Assembly (NCBI RefSeq): GCF_015477805.1
Contig: NZ_JADLQL010000002.1
Span: 1,240,001-1,304,000, forward strand
DNA length: 64,000 nt
Direction: 5' to 3'
DNA from: Nocardia flavorosea
GTDB lineage: Bacteria; Actinomycetota; Actinomycetes; Mycobacteriales; Mycobacteriaceae
Shown in pieces: positions 57,039-64,000 of the stretch. Each line of letters opens with the position of its first letter. Position 1 is the first letter of the stretch. Below the pieces are notes generated by a model, which saw only the letters and a program-made list of their open reading frames with translations, was not told the DNA's origin and did not search any database. The translations under genes were made by a program, and so were the position numbers.

Positions 57039-59930
57039 GTGCAGGACTCCCGCGCAACCGAGACCGCCGGGCAGAGCTCGGTAGACACCGGCGCCCCGGG
57101 CCGGGGCGACGATACGCCCGCCCATCGGTACACTGCTGCGCTCGCGGGGGAGATCGAACGCCGGTGGCAGCAGCGCTGGATCGAGCGCGGGACCTTCCAC
57201 GCCCCGAACCCGGTCGGCCCACTGGCGGGGGATGTACCGGCGGACAAGCTGTTCGTGCAGGACATGTTCCCGTACCCGTCGGGGGCCGGGCTGCATGTGG
57301 GGCATCCGCTGGGTTATATCGCCACGGATGTGTTCGCGCGGTACCACCGGATGCACGGACGCAATGTGCTGCACGCGCTGGGCTACGACGCGTTCGGGCT
57401 GCCTGCCGAGCAGTACGCCGTGCAGACCGGCGCGCATCCGCGCGACACCACCGAGGCCAATATCGCGACCATGCAGCGGCAGCTGGACCGGCTGGGCCTG
57501 GGCCACGATCGGCGGCGTTCGTTCGCGACCACCGATCCCGAGTACTACAAATGGACGCAGTGGATCTTCCTGCGCATCTACAACGCCTGGTACGACCGGG
57601 AAGCCGGCCGGGCCCGGCCGATCGAGGAACTGGAGCGGCAGTTCGCTTCGGGTGCCCGTCCGGCCCCCGACGGTAAGGACTGGGCGAGCATGTCCACCGC
57701 CGAGCGGCGGGCGCTGATCGATTCGTACCGGCTGGTGTATCAGACCGATTCGATGGTGAACTGGTGCCCGGGTCTGGGGACGGTGCTGTCCAACGAGGAG
57801 GTCACCGCGGACGGCCGCAGCGAACGCGGCAACTTTCCGGTGTTCCGGAAGCGCCTGTGGCAGTGGATGATGCGGATCACGGCCTACTCCGACCGCTTGA
57901 TCGACGATCTGGATCATGTGGATTGGCCGGAGAACGTGAAGGCCATGCAGCGCAACTGGATCGGGCGTTCACGTGGTGCCCGGCTCGAGTTCGCCACGGC
58001 GGCGGGCGATGTGGAGGTGTTCACCACCCGACCCGACACCCTGTTCGGTGCGACCTACATGGTGCTGGCTCCGGAACACGAGATGGTCGATGCGTTGACA
58101 GCCGCCGACTGGCCGGCCGATACCGATACCCGCTGGACCGGCGGTAGCGCGACCCCGGCCGAAGCGGTCGCCGCCTACCGTAAGGCGATTGCGGCGAAAT
58201 CGGATCTGGAGCGGCAGGAGAACAAGGACAAGACCGGCGTCTTCCTGGGGGCTTTCGCCACCAACCCGGTGAACGGCGCGCAGGTCCCGATCTTCATCGC
58301 CGACTACGTGCTGAGCGGGTACGGGACGGGCGCGATCATGGCCGTGCCGGGACAGGATCAGCGCGACTGGGATTTCGCGACCGCGTTCGGGCTGCCCATC
58401 ATCCGGACCGTCGAGCCGCCGGAGGGCTTCGACGGCGAGGCATATACCGGTGACGGCCCCGCGATCAATTCCGACTACCTGAACGGCCTGTCCATCGCCG
58501 AGGCCAAGGCCGCCGTGATCGCGCGGCTGGAAGCCGACGGCCGCGGCGCCGGCACCGTGCAGTACAAGCTGCGGGACTGGTTGTTCGCGCGGCAGCGGTA
58601 CTGGGGCGAGCCGTTCCCGATCGTCTACGACGAGTCAGGTGCCCCGCATGCGCTGCCGGAATCGATGCTGCCGGTGCGGTTGCCCGAAGTGGACGATTTC
58701 GCCCCGGTCACCTTCGACCCGGACGACGCCGATTCCGAACCGTCTCCGCCGCTGGCGAAGGCTACCGACTGGGTGGAGGTGGAGCTGGATCTGGGCGACG
58801 GCCCGCGCACCTACCGTCGCGATACGAATGTCATGCCCCAGTGGGCGGGAAGTTCGTGGTACCAGCTGCGTTACGCTGATCCCGGCAATTCCGAGGTGTT
58901 CTGCGCCAAGGAGAACGAGAACTACTGGCTGGGCCCGCGGCCGGCCGAGCACGGCGCGGACGATCCGGGTGGCGTGGACCTGTACGTGGGCGGCGTGGAG
59001 CATGCCGTACTGCATCTGCTGTATTCCCGGTTCTGGCAGAAGGTGCTGTTCGACCTGGGCGAGGTGAGTGGTAGCGAACCGTACCGGCGCCTGTTCAACC
59101 AGGGTTATGTCCAGGGGTTCGCCTACACCGACGCCCGCGGCGTCTATGTTCCGGCGGCCGAGGTCGTCGAACGGGACGGCAAGTTCTACTGGACCGACGC
59201 CACCGGCACCGAGATCGAGGTGAACCAGGAATACGGCAAGATCGGCAAATCGTTGAAGAACGCCATCGCCCCCGACGAGATCTGCGATCTGTACGGGGCC
59301 GATACGTTCCGCTTCTACGAAATGTCGATGGGTCCGCTGGATACGTCGCGGCCGTGGGCAACCAAGGACGTCATCGGCGCGCACCGTTTCCTGCAGCGGG
59401 TGTGGCGACTGGTGGTGGACGAGGAGACCGGCGCTACCCGGGTTACCGAGGACAGTCCGTCCGGGGAGACGTTGCGGCTGCTGCATCGGACCATCGCCGG
59501 GGTCGACGAGGATCTGGCGGCCATGCGCGACAACACCGCCGGCGCCAAGCTGATCGAGCTGACCAATCACCTGACCAAGGCGTACCCGAAGGGCGCCCCC
59601 CGCTCGGCCGTGGAACCGGTGGTGCTGATGCTGGCGCCGCTGGCCCCGCATATGACCGAGGAGCTGTGGGAGCGGCTCGGCCACACCGGTTCACTGGCGC
59701 ACGGCCCGTTCCCCGTGGCCGATCCGGCGTTGCTGACGGCGGAGACGGTGGAGTATCCGATCCAGGTGAACGGGAAGGTCCGCAGCCGTATCCAGGTGGA
59801 TCCGGAGGCCGATAAGGCCGCGATCGAGGCGGCCGCGCTGGCCGACGAGAAGATCGTCGCACTGTTGGACGGGAAGGCTCCACGCAAACTGATCGTGGTG
59901 CCGGGCCGGCTGGTCAATATCGTCGCCTGA
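57039..59930 (+). CDS. leuS: Leucyl-tRNA synthetase
   Basis: A 963-residue class I aminoacyl-tRNA synthetase charging tRNA-Leu. HIGH appears as HVGH ([16 protein letters not shown]) and KMSKS as KIGKS ([16 protein letters not shown]), a usual actinobacterial form. The CP1 editing domain holds [15 protein letters not shown] and [19 protein letters not shown], where the widely conserved His of the GHD motif is Gln. GTG at 57039 (start of [12 protein letters not shown]) is chosen because it precedes the family-like core; the open frame begins further upstream. Essential, cytosolic. Adjacent genes are unrelated. Confidence 0.96.
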   Translation: MQDSRATETAGQSSVDTGAPGRGDDTPAHRYTAALAGEIERRWQQRWIERGTFHAPNPVGPLAGDVPADKLFVQDMFPYPSGAGLHVGHPLGYIATDVFARYHRMHGRNVLHALGYDAFGLPAEQYAVQTGAHPRDTTEANIATMQRQLDRLGLGHDRRRSFATTDPEYYKWTQWIFLRIYNAWYDREAGRARPIEELERQFASGARPAPDGKDWASMSTAERRALIDSYRLVYQTDSMVNWCPGLGTVLSNEEVTADGRSERGNFPVFRKRLWQWMMRITAYSDRLIDDLDHVDWPENVKAMQRNWIGRSRGARLEFATAAGDVEVFTTRPDTLFGATYMVLAPEHEMVDALTAADWPADTDTRWTGGSATPAEAVAAYRKAIAAKSDLERQENKDKTGVFLGAFATNPVNGAQVPIFIADYVLSGYGTGAIMAVPGQDQRDWDFATAFGLPIIRTVEPPEGFDGEAYTGDGPAINSDYLNGLSIAEAKAAVIARLEADGRGAGTVQYKLRDWLFARQRYWGEPFPIVYDESGAPHALPESMLPVRLPEVDDFAPVTFDPDDADSEPSPPLAKATDWVEVELDLGDGPRTYRRDTNVMPQWAGSSWYQLRYADPGNSEVFCAKENENYWLGPRPAEHGADDPGGVDLYVGGVEHAVLHLLYSRFWQKVLFDLGEVSGSEPYRRLFNQGYVQGFAYTDARGVYVPAAEVVERDGKFYWTDATGTEIEVNQEYGKIGKSLKNAIAPDEICDLYGADTFRFYEMSMGPLDTSRPWATKDVIGAHRFLQRVWRLVVDEETGATRVTEDSPSGETLRLLHRTIAGVDEDLAAMRDNTAGAKLIELTNHLTKAYPKGAPRSAVEPVVLMLAPLAPHMTEELWERLGHTGSLAHGPFPVADPALLTAETVEYPIQVNGKVRSRIQVDPEADKAAIEAAALADEKIVALLDGKAPRKLIVVPGRLVNIVA

Positions 59931-60111
59931 GCGGGCCGGCCCGAGCGTTGTCTCGGCGAGCTTTCGCTTACCTGCCCTACCGGCGGCCGGCCGACGCGGT
60001 GGTCCGGCAACACCCGGGCTACCGTGTTGGCCGGTAGTTAATCTGCGAGACTCCTCGGACTTGCCTGCGTGGGCTAGCGTGCGTGCGTTCGGCCCGGAAC
60101 AGGAGTCCACT

Positions 60112-62154
60112 GTGAAACCTCTTGCGCTCTTCGTCGCACACCAACCGGCCGGTTCCCGGTCGCGCGTGACCTGCCAGTACAAATGCGGTAACGCCTGCTT
60201 CCACGAGGTGCCCAACACCTCGTCGAACACCTACTTCGGGGATATCGTGGCCGGGATCTCCCGGCGCCGGATGCTGCAGGGTAGCGCGGCCGCGGTGGTC
60301 GCGATCGGTGCCGTCGGGACGCTCGCGGCCTGCGGTGACGACGCCGGCGCCGGCAGCGCCGAAGGCGGGCCGGGGATGGGGACCGGGTTCGCGCCGGTCG
60401 CGCCCAACACCCAGGACGCGGTCGTCGTTGCGGAGGGCTACGAACAGGGCGTGGTGATCCGCTGGGGCGATCCACTGTTCGAGGACGCGCCCGAATTCGA
60501 CTTCTATGGTCAGACGGCGGCGGCTCAGGCCAGGCAGTTCGGTTACAACAACGATTTCGCCGGACTGCTGCCGATCGAGGGGCAGCCGGGCAAATACCTG
60601 CTGGTGGTGAACCATGAATACACCACCGAGGTGTTCATGTTCCCCGGGTACGAGCCCGAGGCGATCACCCGCGAACAGGTCGATATCGCCATGGCCGCGC
60701 ACGGTCTGTCGGTGGTCGAGGTGCACGGCGAGCCCGGGACGGGGCAGCTGAAACCCGTATTCGGCAAGTACAACCGGCGCATCACCGCGACAACGGAATT
60801 CGAGCTGACCGGCCCCGCCGCCGGCAGCCCGCTGCTGAAAACCGCCGCCGACCCCACCGGCACCAAAGTGCTCGGCACCATCAGCAACTGTTCCGGCGGG
60901 GTAACCCCCTGGGGCACTGTGCTTTCCGGGGAAGAGAACTTCAACGCCTACTTCATCGGCAAATCCGCTGATCCGGTATCCGCCGAGCGGCTGGACCGCT
61001 ACGGTATCGGCGAATCCGATTCGCCCCATTTCTGGGAGAAGTTCGACAAGCGTTTCGATATCGCGGCCGAACCCAACGAGGCCAACCGTTTCGGCTGGGT
61101 GGTCGAGGTGGATCCGTGGGATCCGCAGTCCACGCCGGTCAAGCACACCGCGCTGGGCCGGTTCAAGCACGAGGCCGCGAATATCCATGTCACCGCTGAC
61201 GGCACCGTGGTCGCCTACAGCGGTGACGACGAACGCTTCGACTACATGTACAAGTTCGTCTCCACCCGCAAGATCGAATCCGGCACCGGCGCCGCCAGTC
61301 GCCGCCACAACCGCACCATCCTGGACGCCGGCACTCTCTACGTCGCGAAACTCACCGGCGATCACCCCGACCGGATCGACGGGTCCGGGACCGTTCCCTC
61401 CGACGATGGCTTCACCGGTAAGGGGCAGTGGATCCCGATCCTGCGCACCGGCGAGGACGGGCGCGGTGAATCGCTGGTGGACGGGATGACCGCCGAAGAG
61501 GTCGCGGTCTTCACCCGCCTCGCCGGCGATAAGGTGGGCGCCACCAAGATGGACCGGCCCGAGGATTTCGAGGCCGATCCGAAAACCGGGAAGGTCTATG
61601 TCGCGCTGACCAACAACAGCAAACGCGGCACGGCCGGCGAGGCCGCCGCGGACGAGGCCAACCCGCGCAACGAGAACAAGAACGGCCAGGTCCTCGAGCT
61701 CATCGACGATCACGCGGGCACCGAATTCACCTGGTCGCTGTTACTGGTCTGCGGTGACCCGGCGGCCGCCGACACCTACTTCGCCGGTTACGACAAGACG
61801 AAGGTCAGCCCGATCTCCTGCCCGGACAACCTCGCCTTCGATCCGTACGGCAATCTGTGGATCAGCACCGACGGCAACGCCCTGGACGCCAACGACGGAC
61901 TGTTCGCGGTGGTTCTCGACGGCGACCGCCGCGGCGAGACCAAACAGTTCCTGTCGGTCCCCGTCGGCGGCGAGACCTGTGGTCCGGTGATCACCGAAGA
62001 ACGGGTCATCGTCTGCGTCCAGCATCCGGGTGAAACCGATGACGCCTCGGTGGAGGCGCCGGCGTCGCACTGGCCGGATGGCGGCACCGCGCAGCCGCGC
62101 CCGTCCGTGGTGGCGGTCTGGAAGGCCGGTGGCGGCCGGATCGGCATCGATTAA
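60112..62154 (+). CDS. phoX: PhoX-family alkaline phosphatase (Tat-exported)
   Basis: A 680-residue PhoX/DUF839 protein. The N-terminal Cys motif TCQYKCGNACFHEVPN (about 20-35) and twin-arginine region SRRRMLQGSAAAVVAIG (about 50) with a following Ala-rich stretch ending LAACG mark it as Tat-exported, possibly a lipoprotein. In the body, WGTVLSGEENFNAYFIG and PDNLAFDPYGNLWISTDGN hold the Ca2+/Fe-binding acidic residues expected of the family. GTG at 60112 follows AGGAG. It hydrolyses organic phosphate outside the cell. Phosphate-starvation control is likely, but no PHO-box-like repeat was seen. Confidence 0.9.
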   Translation: MKPLALFVAHQPAGSRSRVTCQYKCGNACFHEVPNTSSNTYFGDIVAGISRRRMLQGSAAAVVAIGAVGTLAACGDDAGAGSAEGGPGMGTGFAPVAPNTQDAVVVAEGYEQGVVIRWGDPLFEDAPEFDFYGQTAAAQARQFGYNNDFAGLLPIEGQPGKYLLVVNHEYTTEVFMFPGYEPEAITREQVDIAMAAHGLSVVEVHGEPGTGQLKPVFGKYNRRITATTEFELTGPAAGSPLLKTAADPTGTKVLGTISNCSGGVTPWGTVLSGEENFNAYFIGKSADPVSAERLDRYGIGESDSPHFWEKFDKRFDIAAEPNEANRFGWVVEVDPWDPQSTPVKHTALGRFKHEAANIHVTADGTVVAYSGDDERFDYMYKFVSTRKIESGTGAASRRHNRTILDAGTLYVAKLTGDHPDRIDGSGTVPSDDGFTGKGQWIPILRTGEDGRGESLVDGMTAEEVAVFTRLAGDKVGATKMDRPEDFEADPKTGKVYVALTNNSKRGTAGEAAADEANPRNENKNGQVLELIDDHAGTEFTWSLLLVCGDPAAADTYFAGYDKTKVSPISCPDNLAFDPYGNLWISTDGNALDANDGLFAVVLDGDRRGETKQFLSVPVGGETCGPVITEERVIVCVQHPGETDDASVEAPASHWPDGGTAQPRPSVVAVWKAGGGRIGID

Positions 62155-62168
62155 GCGTTGGCCGCAAC

Positions 62169-62202
62169 GGTTCCGGCCGGGCTACCCGGCCCGGCTGGAA
62201 CC
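62169..62202. terminator. Terminator after phoX
   Basis: Long hairpin (15-bp stem with two G-U pairs and a four-base loop) beginning GGTTCCGGCCGGGC. Serves phoX and the convergent GH25 gene. Confidence 0.8.
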
Positions 62203-62297
62203 GCCCGGGCCGGCCTGTCCGCCCGGTGCAGTGGTTCAGCGGAAGTCGTCCGCGTGGTCCTTCGCCCATCGAGTGAGGGGAACGCCCAGGGCGCCCG

Positions 62298-63167
62298 CTA
62301 ACCGCTGCCGGTGAGACCACCCATTCGGGCGAACCGGTGGAAATCCCCTTGGGCACCGCTGTACACGTTCACATCGGTGGGGCCGTGGATACCGGGGATG
62401 GAACCGGAATCGGTCTGCTGCCAGAACGTCCACGCCGGCCAGCGTCCAGGGACCTCCGGTTGCGGGCGGTCGCGATAGTCGGCGATCCACAGCGGGTAGC
62501 GGTGGAACTGATCGCTGTCGGCCATCGCGGTTTTCCAGAAGGTCGGATACGTGTAGATGATCGGTACGCGGCCGGTCAGTGCCTGAACCGTATTGAGATA
62601 ACGGTGTGTCCAGTCGATCAGGGCAGCGGGGGACAGTCCGCCGGAATGCTCGATATCCAGCACCGGCGGTAGATCGAGCGGTCCGTTCTGGCCCAGTACG
62701 ACCGCCGCGTAGAGCGCGGCCTGCGGTTCCGGTGGGAGGTCCGGATGGGCATAGTGATAGGTGCCGCGGGCCATCCCGGCGACCCGCATGTGCAGGCTGT
62801 CCTGGACGAAGTACGGGTTGACGTAATGCAGTCCCTCGGTGGCCTTGACCATGGCGAAACCGTGGCCCGCGGCGCGTACCGCGAACCAGTCGATGGGCCG
62901 CCCGCTGTCGTGCTGCCAGGACGAGACGTCGGGACCGGTCGGCTGGGCGATTGCGGTCGGAGAGACGCCGAATCCCGCCGCGCACACCAGCACTGCGCCC
63001 ACCGCGGAGTTCCGTATCAGGCGTCGGCCCGCGCCGGCGCGGGCCCGGCCGCGGACCGAAGGCCGAACGGCCCGGTGGTGGGAGGTGTTGTTCAGGGTGC
63101 CGGGCCCGCGCCGCAGGAGGCGGCGCAACGGTGCAGTCGGTCTCCAACGGACAGGTTTCATGCTCAC
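62298..63167 (-). CDS. Secreted GH25-type muramidase (lysozyme)
   Basis: A 289-residue exported GH25 glycoside hydrolase, cleaving peptidoglycan between MurNAc and GlcNAc. A basic N-terminus and hydrophobic stretch (NSAVGAVLVCAAGFGVSPTA) form a long signal region. The core shows GPDVSSWQHDSGRPIDW, HGFAMVKATEGLHYVNPYF and PPVLDIEHSGG; the acidic Asp and Glu fit the DxE site. GTG at 63167 is accepted; an ATG lies two codons in. Cell-wall remodelling or spore/hyphal development role is possible. Confidence 0.87.
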   Translation of the reverse strand: MSMKPVRWRPTAPLRRLLRRGPGTLNNTSHHRAVRPSVRGRARAGAGRRLIRNSAVGAVLVCAAGFGVSPTAIAQPTGPDVSSWQHDSGRPIDWFAVRAAGHGFAMVKATEGLHYVNPYFVQDSLHMRVAGMARGTYHYAHPDLPPEPQAALYAAVVLGQNGPLDLPPVLDIEHSGGLSPAALIDWTHRYLNTVQALTGRVPIIYTYPTFWKTAMADSDQFHRYPLWIADYRDRPQPEVPGRWPAWTFWQQTDSGSIPGIHGPTDVNVYSGAQGDFHRFARMGGLTGSG

Positions 63168-63252
63168 CGACCCTATGCACCGGCAGGCCGGCTACCTGGT
63201 AAGACCGCGCCGTGAATCGGCACCGATATCGTCGCGCGGACGCATCGGTTTC

Positions 63253-63633
63253 TCACACCCCCGGAAGCGGCCCGGTACTCCGCGACAGCGGGCTGCCGAC
63301 CGGTTGTAGGTAGCAAACGAGGATCGCTGTCGTCTCGCCGCCGTTGTTGCGGGCGATATGAGCGTGTTCCGGTCCGCTCGGTTCCCGGAACACCCGGCCA
63401 CGCCGGTAGGCGGCGGGACCGTCCAGCCCGGGATGGTCCAGGACACCCCGGGTGACCAGGACGAACAGCGTTCCGTCGTGGTAGTGCGGGCCGCTGCTGC
63501 CGCCGGGCGCGATCCGTGTCTGCCGCACGATGATCTCCCGGCGCCGCAACGGCATACGGAACAGTTCGCGGCTCGCTGTCCCGTGGGCGGGCGCGGGGTT
63601 CGGCCGGAAAGGTCGCATATCCCCATCGAACAC
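63253..63633 (-). CDS. Cupin-domain protein
   Basis: A 126-residue single-domain cupin. GPHYHDGTLFVLVTRGVLDH gives the first metal His/Glu-type motif (Tyr-His-Asp instead of the usual HxH), and EPSGPEHAHIARN the second. GTG at 63633. Function cannot be predicted; cupins of this size act as isomerases, dioxygenases or sensors. Divergent from the MFS gene at the end of the window. Confidence 0.75.
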   Translation of the reverse strand: MFDGDMRPFRPNPAPAHGTASRELFRMPLRRREIIVRQTRIAPGGSSGPHYHDGTLFVLVTRGVLDHPGLDGPAAYRRGRVFREPSGPEHAHIARNNGGETTAILVCYLQPVGSPLSRSTGPLPGV

Positions 63634-63773
63634 CAGCTCGCCCCGCCCAGGAGACGCCGGCTCGGCTCGCCGATCGGTTGAGCAGCGCCGTCACCCGGGC
63701 TGCTCGCGCGTTGATGTATCCCTGGACGTGCTTGTCCTCGCACCGCCCGCAAACGGGCGTTCCCCATCATAAA

Positions 63774-63789
63774 TGTGACATATTTCACG
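63774..63789. promoter_or_regulatory. Candidate Crp/CRP-type operator
   Basis: TGTGA-CATATT-TCACG matches the TGTGA-N6-TCACA consensus in nine of ten positions. It lies in the divergent space between the cupin and MFS genes, 78 bp before the MFS start. Confidence 0.45.
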
Positions 63790-63866
63790 TCCGATTTGTC
63801 CGATTACCGGTGCTTCCCGGTCAGTGATGATGCCCTCACGTATTCGATCCACGAAACGGAGGACAT

Positions 63867-64000
63867 ATGGCGACGGAACGAAACACGCACTCCTGGAGGG
63901 AATTCCGCGATCACCTCGGCGTTGCGATCATGCTGGCGGGCGGAGTGCTCGTCAGTGCGATCAACATCTATCTGGTAGGGAGTCTGTTGCCGAGCGCGGT
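63867..64000 (+). CDS. MFS transporter, N-terminal fragment (runs off the window)
   Basis: 44 complete codons are seen (MATERNTHSWREFRDHLGVA, then IMLAGGVLVSAINIYLVGSL). The hydrophobic first segment with NIYLVGSLLPS is typical of the N-terminus of actinobacterial major-facilitator exporters. ATG at 63867 has GGAGGAC just upstream. Identity beyond the family is not decidable from this fragment. Confidence 0.6.
   Translation, partial: MATERNTHSWREFRDHLGVAIMLAGGVLVSAINIYLVGSLLPSA

Overview
The window is very G+C-rich DNA with GTG/TTG starts, tight ATGA/GTGA gene overlaps and a mycobacterial-type gene set. It carries ino1 behind a PadR gene, a ponA1-type penicillin-binding protein next to a GT87 glycosyltransferase, an LpqY-SugABC-like transporter, a likely F420-dependent LLM oxidoreductase and a glucosylglycerate-hydrolase-like enzyme. 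It is most likely a chromosome segment of a Nocardia or closely related Mycobacteriales species. The genus is inferred, not proven.

Layout. (1) 147-12881 is a tellurium-resistance-type (Ter) stress island. A plus-strand operon holds a coiled-coil protein, a CitE-like aldolase, a fused double phosphoribosyltransferase and a HAD phosphatase. It is followed by a DUF389 membrane protein, three tandem AIM24-family genes (minus strand), and two TerD-domain proteins (plus strand), one ending in a degenerate FtsK-like domain. Small repeats and a 26-codon ORF sit exactly at gene junctions and preserve stop/start overlaps. (2) 12913-22573 resembles the mycobacterial Rv0046c-Rv0051 neighbourhood: GT87 enzyme, class A PBP, DUF5318 zinc ribbon, two DUF1707 membrane proteins, PadR and ino1. 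(3) 22616-35357 holds two GyrI-like proteins, a second class A PBP, a trehalose-type ABC importer whose ATPase gene lies 5 kb away, DUF2786 and TIGR04338 genes, menC, an atypical tRNA, and a thiolase divergent from an HxlR regulator. (4) 35570-38146 has a 5'-decayed Rpn-type gene, a proline iminopeptidase and a small membrane protein. (5) 38384-47992 is a divergent, IclR-controlled catabolic cluster of eight genes with two matching 17-bp operator candidates: MFS importer, class III CoA-transferase, hydantoinase-like amidohydrolase, flavoprotein, IclR, CitE-like lyase, cyclase-type hydrolase and MmgE/PrpD protein. (6) 48056-64000 holds an amidohydrolase remnant, a DrrAB/DUF1048 efflux operon with a repeated operator, an LLM oxidoreductase, two paralogous secreted glycine-zipper proteins around a histidine-rich metal-binding protein, an SDR, a GH63-type hydrolase, an SdpI-like protein, leuS, a PhoX phosphatase, a GH25 muramidase, a cupin and the start of an MFS transporter.

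The two most interesting systems are the Ter/AIM24 island, with its unusual fusions and junction inserts, and the IclR cluster. The latter's enzymes suggest opening of a cyclic amide, imide or ureide, CoA activation and retro-aldol cleavage of an unknown substrate.
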